From the NCBI GenBank assembly GCA_902497095.1, contig CABVDD010000010.1:1-55667 (forward strand): a DNA stretch of 55,667 nt. The letters run 5' to 3'. Made by a program: the position numbers and the translations under genes. The DNA comes from an uncultured Faecalicoccus sp. GTDB lineage: Bacteria; Bacillota_I; Bacilli_A; Erysipelotrichales; Erysipelotrichaceae. Within the stretch, counting starts at the first letter, position 1. Each line of letters begins with the position of its first letter. This document shows positions 7,167 through 14,616 of the stretch, one piece after another. The notes beneath the pieces were generated by a model, which saw nothing but the letters and a program-made list of their open reading frames with translations, had not been told where the DNA came from and searched no databases.

Positions 7167-9188
7167 CTATTCAATGTGGGCAGAAATGTAATGATAAATG
7201 GCTGTTGGTGAATCTAAATCAACGATTTGTTCAATACTTTTTTTCTTTGAGAAAATATTGAGTACATCGTTGAGAATACGAATGTGTTTCGTTTGATCTT
7301 CTGCTGCTAAAACGATAATGATTCGTGCTGTTTTTCCGTTTAGAAACTGTACAGGTTTTTTAAAGGTGCATAAACTGACATCTACTCTTCGTACACCATT
7401 TTCTATAGCGGAATGAGCCAGTACTAAATCATCTGCCAAAAACATATATAATCCTTTATTTTTCTGGTCTTCTATAATGGCTTCAATATATCGTTGTGTA
7501 ATGGATTGATCATCTATTAGCGGCTGGCAGGAAATTCGTAAAGCTTGTTCCCAACTTACGTCTTGATGATTGACCTGGATATGGCTGGGAACTAAATAAT
7601 AGGATAGGTTTTGTCCAAAATTGCGGTGAGGAACTTTAGGAATCTGAATGCTGGAATAATATTCTTGCAGACTTTTTTGAAATTTGACTAGATTCGCATG
7701 GTTCATATAGCTACTGGCAATTTTGGTAATATCGTCTATTTGCATTTTGGCATGAGGATCGGTATACATACAGTTTCTTAGAATGGTAACACGATCTTGA
7801 TCCGTCAGGATCGGATGCACAACAACCAGTTTTTTCTCGCTTGGCAATACTACTGTTGAAATTACGATATCATAATTATGATTTTCGTTATATAGGCTAA
7901 GTGGCATATTACAAATTTCAGTAGCTTGTGGTATTAATGCGGAAATTTCATTTCGCAGCATATTACCGGTTCCTATACCATTTGGACAAATGATTAAAAT
8001 ACGAAATTCTTTCTTATCGTTTTGATTTGTTGTCATAAAAGCACCAAAGTGCAATGTTAAATAAGCAACTTCGGCATCACTGATGATCGTACCAATATTC
8101 TTTTCAAGTACAGTACAAGCTCTTTTTGTAAGTTCAAATAAAGCTTCATATTCTGTTTTTATACTGTCTAATAAAGGATTTCCTAATTGAATCCCATAAC
8201 GATATCGATATAAAGAAGTTTTCAAATGTGCATTGATAGCTTTGATCAATTCATCTTCTTGTTGAAAATAAGTGTAAGACAATCGTTCAAATTCAGATAC
8301 AAGAAGTTTTGATATTTCATATGTTTCTCCTTGTTCTTTTGATACATTTACCGGAATGGTTTGTAAACGAGAACCCAACAAATGAAGTGTAACATAAATT
8401 TGTTCGCTATGAACTAATTGCGGGAAATATTTTTTTACCAGACTAAATTCTTTGGTTTGAAGAATTTCTTCTTCATCCATATCCGAGAAATTTAACGTAT
8501 CGTGCTGATGTGGTAAAGTGGCCATAAACATGGCCAATGTTGGTAAAATACCACTTACGTATTCTGCATCCAGTTCATGTTCAATTTGTGTTAAGATGCC
8601 TAAGATTTTTTTAACTTTGGCATCGTATTCTACTAATATGGTTTTATTGTTGAAATAATCTAAAATTTGTGGAAACAACATGAAGAATACGGCTCTTTTT
8701 TTAACAGCATCACCCAAAATTTCATATCCGCTTTTAATATCATAAGATAATTTTAAGTTGTATTGTTCTAAAAATTGAACGACAGCTTTTAAATCGTTTA
8801 TGATCGTGTTGCGGCTGACTTGGCAAATATCAATAAAATCTTCAATGTACAAACGATGATTTTTACAAAAAATAGTACATATTTCAATCATATGACGCTC
8901 ATCCGGTGTGATGGAATTTAAAACAACTCCCTCTTGTGAATCCAAGAATGTCTGAATGATGGAGATATGTTGTGTAGGAGCCAGAATACCTTTACCTCTT
9001 TCCTGGATCAAAGTAGGCAGATGATTAGTTTCAAGCCATTCGTTGATTTTAGTTATGTCATAGTAAATGCTTCGTTTTGAGATATGGAGCTCATCGGCCA
9101 GATCCTGGGCTTTGACATATCCTCCGGCATACATGACAATTTTTAAAATTTCCTGACATCGTTTGTCAAGTGAATAGGTAATCGACAT
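7167..9188 (-). CDS. PRD-containing transcriptional regulator with EIIB and EIIA domains (BglG/MtlR type)
   Basis: This 673-residue regulator has an N-terminal HTH (about 5-65), a second HTH-like segment (about 105-160), two PRD domains with conserved His269 (VTLHLLG) and His380 (LTLHFGA), a galactitol-type EIIB-like domain (about 394-480) with Cys401 in a C-x2-GIGTG loop, and a C-terminal type-2 EIIA domain with His592 (LAHSA). Such regulators activate PTS operons and read PTS phosphorylation through the His and Cys residues. Its EIIA domain closely resembles the free EIIA encoded divergently at 10146, pointing to that operon as its target. It is cotranscribed with the membrane protein upstream and deoC downstream. 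Confidence 0.9.
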   Translation of the reverse strand: MSITYSLDKRCQEILKIVMYAGGYVKAQDLADELHISKRSIYYDITKINEWLETNHLPTLIQERGKGILAPTQHISIIQTFLDSQEGVVLNSITPDERHMIEICTIFCKNHRLYIEDFIDICQVSRNTIINDLKAVVQFLEQYNLKLSYDIKSGYEILGDAVKKRAVFFMLFPQILDYFNNKTILVEYDAKVKKILGILTQIEHELDAEYVSGILPTLAMFMATLPHQHDTLNFSDMDEEEILQTKEFSLVKKYFPQLVHSEQIYVTLHLLGSRLQTIPVNVSKEQGETYEISKLLVSEFERLSYTYFQQEDELIKAINAHLKTSLYRYRYGIQLGNPLLDSIKTEYEALFELTKRACTVLEKNIGTIISDAEVAYLTLHFGAFMTTNQNDKKEFRILIICPNGIGTGNMLRNEISALIPQATEICNMPLSLYNENHNYDIVISTVVLPSEKKLVVVHPILTDQDRVTILRNCMYTDPHAKMQIDDITKIASSYMNHANLVKFQKSLQEYYSSIQIPKVPHRNFGQNLSYYLVPSHIQVNHQDVSWEQALRISCQPLIDDQSITQRYIEAIIEDQKNKGLYMFLADDLVLAHSAIENGVRRVDVSLCTFKKPVQFLNGKTARIIIVLAAEDQTKHIRILNDVLNIFSKKKSIEQIVDLDSPTAIYHYISAHIE

Positions 9189-9203
9189 GGTATCTCCTCC
9201 TGT

Positions 9204-9881
9204 CTAATTGGATCGATTCGAAAGAAGTTGTTTTGCCCGACGAGCATAAGGCGTATGTTTTAAATCGTTCTTTGCTTGTCTTGCGTAATATTCTTTTTGT
9301 TTTTTATCATTAATATAGTCAAACTGCAGGGCTAATAAATATGAGAGAAGTCCGATTTGAAAGCGTTGTTCTTCCACTTCATCTTTTTTAACTTCTTCTT
9401 TTTTCTTTTTGTCTAATAATTCTTTTAGTGTTTCGATATCTTCGCTTTTCTTTTCGATCAAGATGCGATACAACATCGTGTTGTACTCGATTTCCTCTTC
9501 ATCGGCATAGGCTTTGATCTTATCTAGTAAAATAGAGCTCCATTCTTTATCTTGTGCATCTAAGAAATAGAAGTATGCTTGACTGGCAACTTGATAAGCT
9601 TGTCGATCCGATAGCTTCATTGTAAGTAATACTTTTGTCTGTGATTGTATGTGTTTGGTATCTCCTGTGGAAATATAAACACGAAGTATATTCCAGTTTT
9701 GATCATAAGAACTAAATAACATTTTATAGAGTGATGAATTAAGGACTTGTAATGCTTTTTGTTCATCACCATTTTTCATATGATGGATAAATCTTGACCA
9801 TATCAAGCTTCGTACAATAAAGGGAATTGCCAGGGCAATAAATAATAGTGTAACGAAAACGGAGGCCGCTAAAGGTGTCAT
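9204..9881 (-). CDS. Membrane-anchored helical-repeat protein paired with PRD regulator (copy A)
   Basis: I do not recognise a named family. The 225-residue protein has one N-terminal membrane helix (about 5-27) and a cytoplasmic-looking all-helical region that resembles TPR repeats (for example AYFYFLDAQ, then RFQIGLLSYLLALQFDY), with a Lys/Glu-rich insert near 160-170. A homologue of nearly the same length lies at 20814-21479. Both share the N-terminal anchor, the spacing of helices and a KHTPY motif near the C-terminus. Both are directly adjacent to a PRD-EIIA regulator of a PTS locus. Here it is the first gene of the operon, 15 bases before the regulator. A role as membrane tether or signal partner of the regulator is inference. 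Confidence 0.75.
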   Translation of the reverse strand: MTPLAASVFVTLLFIALAIPFIVRSLIWSRFIHHMKNGDEQKALQVLNSSLYKMLFSSYDQNWNILRVYISTGDTKHIQSQTKVLLTMKLSDRQAYQVASQAYFYFLDAQDKEWSSILLDKIKAYADEEEIEYNTMLYRILIEKKSEDIETLKELLDKKKKEEVKKDEVEEQRFQIGLLSYLLALQFDYINDKKQKEYYARQAKNDLKHTPYARRAKQLLSNRSN

Positions 9882-9910
9882 GGATGATACATCTCCTTTT
9901 TTCCATGATT

Positions 9911-9919
9911 AATATACCA
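9911..9919 (-). promoter_or_regulatory. Extended -10 promoter of the regulator operon
   Basis: Read on the minus strand, TGGTATATT gives an extended -10 element about 30 bases before the start of the membrane protein gene. No good -35 box is visible, which suits an extended -10 or activated promoter. Confidence 0.45.
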
Positions 9920-9956
9920 ACTCAAAAACAGGAAAACGAGTACAGATTTTTTCGCA

Positions 9957-9976
9957 TTGCACAAGATTTTGTGCAA
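9957..9976. promoter_or_regulatory. TTGCACAA inverted repeat, candidate operator of locus A
   Basis: TTGCACAA (9957-9964) and TTGTGCAA (9969-9976) form a perfect 8-bp inverted repeat with a 4-base centre. It sits between divergent promoters, about 40-60 bases upstream of the leftward -10 box, and is the best candidate binding site for the PRD regulator. It is not followed by a T-run, so it is not a terminator. Confidence 0.6.
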
Positions 9977-10049
9977 CTGAATTCTATATTGTAGATTTTT
10001 ACTATATATAAGGAAAGGAATTAAACATACAACCCATCCAACTAAAAAA

Positions 10050-10057
10050 TTGCACAA
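10050..10057 (+). promoter_or_regulatory. Third TTGCACAA half-site
   Basis: A further exact copy of the TTGCACAA half-site lies 20 bases before the -35 box of the rightward PTS promoter, where an activator could contact RNA polymerase. Confidence 0.45.
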
Positions 10058-10077
10058 CTTAGGGAAAAAGTTTGGTC

Positions 10078-10106
10078 TTGTTTTCAATGAGGGTGACATT
10101 GATAAT
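10078..10106 (+). promoter_or_regulatory. Promoter of the ascorbate-type PTS operon
   Basis: TTGTTT (10078-10083) and GATAAT (10101-10106) are 17 bases apart. The predicted transcription start near 10113 lies about 33 bases before the EIIA start. Confidence 0.5.
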
Positions 10107-10145
10107 TTGGGTAAACAAGGACACAGAGAAGTGGAGATATGACTT

Positions 10146-10601
10146 ATGATTACAGATTTGATTCAAGAAAAAAACTGTTATATCAAAGACAGTGTGACAG
10201 ACTGGAAAGATGCCATTCATGTGGCTTGCCAGCCGATGATCGAACAAGGATATTGTACAGAAGATTACGAAAAAGCAGTGTTTGAGAGTACAGAAAAATA
10301 TGGACCTTATTATGTACTTTGTGAAAATTTGGCATTGATCCATGCCAGTTCGGCAAGTGGAGTAAATGATACACAGATGGCTGTAACGGTCTTAAAAAAG
10401 CCGGTTAAATTTTCAAAAGATGGTTTTGATGTACGAGTTTTGGTGACTTTGGTTGCCAAAGATAAAACGCGTCATATGGAAGGTATACAAGCTGTCAGCA
10501 ACATTTTTTCCGAACCAGAAAAAGTTCAGAAAATTTTAGACGCAACAAGTGAGAAGGAAATATATGACCTGTTTATTTCCAGCACTTGCGAAAATAAATA
10601 A
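10146..10601 (+). CDS. PTS EIIA component, ascorbate/mannitol type
   Basis: The 151-residue cytoplasmic protein is a type-2 EIIA. His66 in LALIHASSASGV is the likely phosphorylation site that receives phosphate from HPr and passes it to EIIB. The sequence aligns well with the C-terminal EIIA domain of the divergent regulator (both have CQPxI near the start, then A.EH-type His context, then KKPV and a K/Q-TxH helix). It is the first gene of a five-gene operon with EIIC, EIIB and split transketolase. UlaC-type proteins are the closest match I can name. The substrate is not determined by the sequence. Confidence 0.88.
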   Translation: MITDLIQEKNCYIKDSVTDWKDAIHVACQPMIEQGYCTEDYEKAVFESTEKYGPYYVLCENLALIHASSASGVNDTQMAVTVLKKPVKFSKDGFDVRVLVTLVAKDKTRHMEGIQAVSNIFSEPEKVQKILDATSEKEIYDLFISSTCENK

Positions 10602-10631
10602 GCGTTAATCAAAGGAGGATAAAAGAGAGAT

Positions 10632-12065
10632 ATGTTAGATTTTGTGATTAACATATTGTCAACTCCAGCCATTTTAGTTGGGCTTTTGTCATTGTTGGGG
10701 TTGGCACTACAAAGAAAACCTGTTGAAGATATCGTAAAAGGTACAGTAAAAACAATAGTTGGTTTTCTTGTATTAACGGCAGGATCCAACTTCCTGCAAA
10801 CTGGTTCATTGAATGCATTTGGTGATATTTTCAACTATGCGTTCAATATGCAGGGAGTTGTTCCAAACAATGAAGCCATTGTTTCATTGGGGTTGCAAGA
10901 TTTCGCAACTGACACAGCCTATATTATGTGTATCGGAATGATTGCCAATATCGTGATGGCACGATTCTCAAGATGGCATTACATCTTCCTAACAGGTCAT
11001 CACACATTGTATATGGCATGTATGCTTGCGGTTATTTTGAACGTTGGTGGTCTAGAAGGCGTTATGTTGTGGATCGGCGGCGGTTTGTTGTTGGGATTCA
11101 TCATGTCTTTTTCACCAGCTATCTGTCAGCCTACAATGAAGAAGATCGTTAAGGTCGATGGGCTTGGATTTGGTCACTTTGGTGGTGCCGGATATTGGTT
11201 TGCGGCACAGTGCGGAAAATTGTTTAAAGGAAGTAAATCTTCAGAAGACATCAATTTCCCACAGCGTCTGACATTCTTGCGTGATACAACGGTTGCGATT
11301 GGATTGACAATGGTCGTATTCTTCTTGATCGTAACTTCTATTGCGGTTGGAAAAGGAATCTTAACAGAAGATCCAGAAGCTTTGTTAGCTACTTATACAA
11401 ACTTAGGCGGTTTGTTGAATGTAGGCGCAGAGACACAGACACATTGGGCTGTATGGGCTATTACATCTGGTTTAAGTTTTGCCGGTGGTGTATACATCAT
11501 CTTGAGTGGTGTTCGTTTGATCGTTGGCGAAATCGTTCCAGCTTTCCGTGGTATTGCGGAAAAATTGGTTCCTGGAGCTGTTCCAGCTATCGATTGTCCG
11601 GTTGTATTCCCATATGCACCAAATGCGGTACTGATTGGATTCTTAGTATCTTTCCTAGGTGGTATTGTCGGACTGTTTGTATTGGTATTTATCAACAGTG
11701 CTCTTATGCCGGTAGCTTTGATTTTGCCAGGTGTTATTCCTCATTTCTTCTGTGGAGCTACAGCTGGTGTATTCGGTAATGCAGAAGGTGGTTTAAAAGG
11801 GTGCGTGTTTGGCGCTTTCATGCATGGTTTATTGATTACATTCTTACCAGCTATCTGTATGCCAGTTATGGGCGCATTGAACTTTGCGAACTGTACATTC
11901 TCTGATGCCGACTTCTCTTGGATGGGAATCGTATTTGGAAACATTGCACAATACATTCAAGGTTCAGGCTTGTTGATCGTTTGTATCGTTGTATACTTAC
12001 TGCCTATTATTTACAATTTCGTTGCACCGAAGAAAAAATCGGCAGAAACTGCAGCTGCCGAATAA
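10632..12065 (+). CDS. PTS EIIC component, ascorbate (UlaA/SgaT) type
   Basis: The 477-residue protein has about ten or more membrane segments and fits the UlaA/SgaT family in length. It starts with the typical FVINILSTPAILVGL segment and has the conserved GHHTLYMA and FGHFGGAGYW stretches. It forms the membrane channel that imports and phosphorylates the sugar. An AAAGGAGGAT ribosome binding site precedes the ATG. It lies between EIIA and EIIB in one operon. Known relatives carry L-ascorbate, but the linked transketolase and deoC suggest that a pentose or a related sugar could be the substrate here. Confidence 0.9.
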   Translation: MLDFVINILSTPAILVGLLSLLGLALQRKPVEDIVKGTVKTIVGFLVLTAGSNFLQTGSLNAFGDIFNYAFNMQGVVPNNEAIVSLGLQDFATDTAYIMCIGMIANIVMARFSRWHYIFLTGHHTLYMACMLAVILNVGGLEGVMLWIGGGLLLGFIMSFSPAICQPTMKKIVKVDGLGFGHFGGAGYWFAAQCGKLFKGSKSSEDINFPQRLTFLRDTTVAIGLTMVVFFLIVTSIAVGKGILTEDPEALLATYTNLGGLLNVGAETQTHWAVWAITSGLSFAGGVYIILSGVRLIVGEIVPAFRGIAEKLVPGAVPAIDCPVVFPYAPNAVLIGFLVSFLGGIVGLFVLVFINSALMPVALILPGVIPHFFCGATAGVFGNAEGGLKGCVFGAFMHGLLITFLPAICMPVMGALNFANCTFSDADFSWMGIVFGNIAQYIQGSGLLIVCIVVYLLPIIYNFVAPKKKSAETAAAE

Positions 12066-12086
12066 AAGAAAGAAGGCTGAATTTTC

Positions 12087-12365
12087 ATGGAAATCAGAAA
12101 AATTATGTGCTGTTGCGGTCAAGGCTTAGGAAGCAGTATGATCGTTGGCATGAATGTAGAAAAAGTGCTTCAAAAGTTAGGCATCAAAGGTGTGAGTGTT
12201 GAACACACAGCTATTGGTGAAATTACAGAAGGAAGTGCCGATCTATTTGTGGTTGGAAAAGACTTAGAGCCACAAGTAGCTCATTTAAAAAACAAGATCA
12301 TTTTAGATCAGCTGATGGATCTAAACGAAATGGAAACCAAGCTGAAAGAAAAATTTGGTCTGTAA
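12087..12365 (+). CDS. PTS EIIB component, ascorbate type
   Basis: The 92-residue protein has the expected length and fold for UlaB/SgaB. The phosphate-accepting Cys is Cys10, in CCCGQGLGSS, giving the C-G-x-G-x-G-S loop of the family. Two further Cys (8 and 9) directly precede it, which is unusual. EIIB takes phosphate from EIIA and delivers it to the sugar in EIIC at the membrane. The gene follows EIIC by 21 bases and is in the same operon. Confidence 0.9.
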   Translation: MEIRKIMCCCGQGLGSSMIVGMNVEKVLQKLGIKGVSVEHTAIGEITEGSADLFVVGKDLEPQVAHLKNKIILDQLMDLNEMETKLKEKFGL

Positions 12366-12374
12366 TCTCTAATT

Positions 12375-12394
12375 GGAGGAGCTAAAGCTCCTCC
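12375..12394 (+). promoter_or_regulatory. Intercistronic hairpin between EIIB and transketolase
   Basis: GGAGGAGC (12375-12382) pairs perfectly with GCTCCTCC (12387-12394) around TAAA. No T-run follows, so it is more likely an RNA processing or stabilising element than a terminator. The 3' arm is also complementary to the AGGAGG ribosome binding site of the next gene at 12405-12411. Confidence 0.55.
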
Positions 12395-12416
12395 CTTACT
12401 TTAAGAGGAGGAAACC

Positions 12417-13280
12417 ATGGATAGAAGTCAAGAAAGAGAATTAGAAATACTTGCAGCCAAGATTCGATTAGATGTTCTTAAAATGCTTCAACATAGAGGC
12501 TATGGACATTTAGGTGGATCCTTATCCATCGTAGAATTGATGAGCGTATTATATGGAAAACAACTGCGTATAGATCCAAAACAACCGCAGTGGAAAGATA
12601 GAGATCGTGTCGTTTTATCTAAAGGACATTCAGGACCTGCCTGGTATAGTGCTTTGGCCGAAAAAGGATATTTCGACAAAGCGTGGTTATATACATTAAA
12701 TGATGGGGGGACTCGTTTACCAAGCCATCCAGATCGTACAAAAACGCCAGGCGTTGACATGACAACAGGCTCTCTTGGTCAAGGAACAAGTGCAGCTGCC
12801 GGTATTGCCACAGGACTAAAGCTGAAAGGAAATGATGCTTATGTTTATTGTATTGTCGGTGATGGCGAATTAAATGAAGGACAATGTTGGGAAGCGTTCC
12901 AATATATAGCGCACTATAAGTTAAATCGCTGTATCATCATAATCGATGACAACAAAAAACAATTGGATGGGTATACAAAAGATATCATGAATCCATTTGA
13001 TATTGCAGAAAAAATGAAAGCTTTTGGATTTCATGTAGAAAAAGCCAAAGGCAGCAGCATTGAAGAAATTGACAGTGCAATTGAAGAAGTAAAGAAAGTC
13101 AAAGATCAGGCAGTATGTATTGTTTTAGATTCCATTAAAGGAGCTGGTGTTCCTTATTTTGAAAATATGATGTCCAATCATTCGGTTAAATTTAATACAG
13201 ATGAAATTAATAATGCGACCAATCAAGCAATTCAGGAATTAGAAACATATATTCAAAAGGAGGAAGCTTCTCATGTATAA
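12417..13280 (+). CDS. Transketolase, N-terminal subunit
   Basis: The 287-residue protein is the thiamine diphosphate-binding half of a split transketolase. Visible motifs are GHLGGSLS near residue 30, SKGHSGPAWY, the TGSLGQG loop, and GDGELNEGQ with the later Asn for the metal-diphosphate site. Transketolase moves two-carbon units between sugar phosphates in the pentose phosphate pathway. The C-terminal half is encoded immediately downstream with an 8-base overlap, so the two chains are made together. Placement behind a PTS suggests the imported sugar enters the pentose phosphate pathway. Confidence 0.93.
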   Translation: MDRSQERELEILAAKIRLDVLKMLQHRGYGHLGGSLSIVELMSVLYGKQLRIDPKQPQWKDRDRVVLSKGHSGPAWYSALAEKGYFDKAWLYTLNDGGTRLPSHPDRTKTPGVDMTTGSLGQGTSAAAGIATGLKLKGNDAYVYCIVGDGELNEGQCWEAFQYIAHYKLNRCIIIIDDNKKQLDGYTKDIMNPFDIAEKMKAFGFHVEKAKGSSIEEIDSAIEEVKKVKDQAVCIVLDSIKGAGVPYFENMMSNHSVKFNTDEINNATNQAIQELETYIQKEEASHV

Positions 13281-14244
13281 ACTGACAGAAGATCGTATGA
13301 AAAAAGGCAAAGAGTTGCGTTCCGTTTTTGTCAAAACTTTAGAAAAATTAATGCGTACTGATGAAAATATCGTGGCTTTAGATGCGGATTTAGGCGGCGC
13401 CAGCAAATTTACCGATATCGCAAAAATGTATCCAGATCGTTTTATTCAGTGTGGTATCAGCGAAGCCAATATGGTAGGTGTCAGTGCCGGCATGTCAACT
13501 GTTGGTTACAAGCCTTTTCTACATACTTTTGGACCTTTTGCCACAAGACGCGTGTACGATCAAGTTTATTTATCAGGCGCTTATGCCGGTAATACGATCA
13601 ATATTTATGGTTCAGATCCTGGATTTTGTGCAGGGCCTAATGGCGGAACCCATACAACCTGGGAAGATGTAGCTTTGATGCGTGCTATTCCACATGCTAT
13701 AGTTTGTGATGCAGCAGATGAAGTACAGTTGGCATGGATCATAGAAGAATTTTCAAAACAAGAAGGTATTCATTATATTCGAGCCAATCGTAAAGCTTGT
13801 CGTAACGTTTATAAAGAAGGTTCTACTTTTGAAATGGGAAAAGGAAATCTTTTGAAGAAAGGATCAGATGTTTTGATCATCGCATCCGGACAGTTAGTAA
13901 GTGATGCCCTGGATTGCGCACAAACTTTAGAAGAACAAAATATTTCTGTTTCTGTGATCGATATGTTTTGTATCAAACCATTAGATAAAGACTTAGTGAT
14001 TCAAGAAGCAAAAGGAAAAAAAGCGGTTGTGACTTTTGAAAATCATTCGATCACAGGAGGATTAGGTAGTGCTGTTGCGGAAGTTTTGGCAGAAAGTAAT
14101 ATTTCGGTACCATTCAAACGTCATGGTGTAAATGAACAATTTGGTCAGGTAGGAACACCAGAATTTCTTCAAAAAGAATTTAAGTTAACCGCACAAGACT
14201 TACAAGCAACAATTTTAGATGTATTAAGGGGCTGTAACGAGTAA
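13273..14244 (+). CDS. Transketolase, C-terminal subunit
   Basis: The 323-residue partner holds the pyrimidine-binding and C-terminal domains of transketolase. It shows ALDADLGGAS, the FIQCGISEANMVG stretch containing the cofactor-activating Glu, and FENHSITGGLG near the end. ATG 13273 lies inside the end of the N-terminal subunit gene and has AGGAGG 9 bases upstream. The last codons (RGCNE, stop) fall in a 20-base sequence that recurs at about 51872 in a terminator stem. It is the last gene of the operon and is followed by a terminator. Confidence 0.93.
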   Translation: MYKLTEDRMKKGKELRSVFVKTLEKLMRTDENIVALDADLGGASKFTDIAKMYPDRFIQCGISEANMVGVSAGMSTVGYKPFLHTFGPFATRRVYDQVYLSGAYAGNTINIYGSDPGFCAGPNGGTHTTWEDVALMRAIPHAIVCDAADEVQLAWIIEEFSKQEGIHYIRANRKACRNVYKEGSTFEMGKGNLLKKGSDVLIIASGQLVSDALDCAQTLEEQNISVSVIDMFCIKPLDKDLVIQEAKGKKAVVTFENHSITGGLGSAVAEVLAESNISVPFKRHGVNEQFGQVGTPEFLQKEFKLTAQDLQATILDVLRGCNE

Positions 14245-14273
14245 ATAGGTTGAAGCAGTTCTCAAATACAAAA

Positions 14274-14321
14274 AAAGGACCGGAATATTTGATGGTTTAA
14301 GTCAAATACTTCGGCCTTTTT
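14274..14321 (+). terminator. Terminator of the PTS-transketolase operon
   Basis: A long imperfect stem (AAGGACCGGAATATTTGA against TCAAATACTTCGGCCTT) is followed by TTTTT. Confidence 0.7.
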
Positions 14322-14329
14322 GGTATAAT
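14321..14329 (+). promoter_or_regulatory. Extended -10 element
   Basis: TGGTATAAT (14321-14329) is a perfect extended -10 element directly after the terminator T-run. It could drive the small ORF at 14389. No -35 box is seen. Confidence 0.4.
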
Positions 14330-14388
14330 TGTTTGAACTCTAAAGCCATCAAAATAACAATGCTTCATTGCACAAACAAAAGAAGTCA

Positions 14389-14502
14389 ATGAAAAAGAAA
14401 AATACACTTTCAACAGGTATTGTGATGAATCCAATATGGTTGATAAGTTTTTCGCTAGGATCCATTTGTTTAGGATTTTTCCTGTTAAAAAGAAAACATT
14501 AA
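14389..14502 (+). CDS. 37-residue membrane peptide resembling an isolated sortase signal
   Basis: This short ORF encodes MKKKNTLSTG followed by a hydrophobic stretch of about 20 residues and the basic end KRKH. The pattern of xTG, hydrophobic segment and positive tail looks like the C-terminal anchor of a cell-wall protein without the rest of the protein. It has its own extended -10 element upstream and a good terminator downstream. It could be a real small membrane protein or the remnant of a deleted surface protein. There is no strong ribosome binding site, only AGAAG about 4 bases before the ATG. Confidence 0.4.
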   Translation: MKKKNTLSTGIVMNPIWLISFSLGSICLGFFLLKRKH

Positions 14503-14507
14503 AGTTA

Positions 14508-14540
14508 TAAAAGATTGGGTTGAAAAAGCTCAATCTTTTT
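14508..14540 (+). terminator. Terminator after the small membrane ORF
   Basis: AAAGATTG (14510-14517) pairs with CAATCTTT (14531-14538), and the stem is followed by further T residues. Confidence 0.7.
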
Positions 14541-14587
14541 GTATAAGTTTATGAGAATAGAAGAACTCTTCGTTTTATTTAAAACAT

Positions 14588-14601
14588 TATAATGTTATAA
14601 T
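14588..14601 (+). promoter_or_regulatory. Tandem -10 boxes before the sugar isomerase gene
   Basis: TATAAT occurs twice, at 14588-14593 and 14596-14601, just before AAGGG and ATG 14617. No strong -35 box is visible for either. Confidence 0.4.
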
Positions 14602-14616
14602 GAATAAGGGTGCGTT

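Noticed and set aside
9925..9945. cre site upstream of locus A
   Set aside because: GGAAAACGAGTACA lacks the leading T and matches only part of the consensus.
9878..10343. Minus-strand reading frames in and near the divergent promoter region of locus A
   Set aside because: They overlap operator-like repeats and the EIIA gene, have no start signals and show no protein motif.
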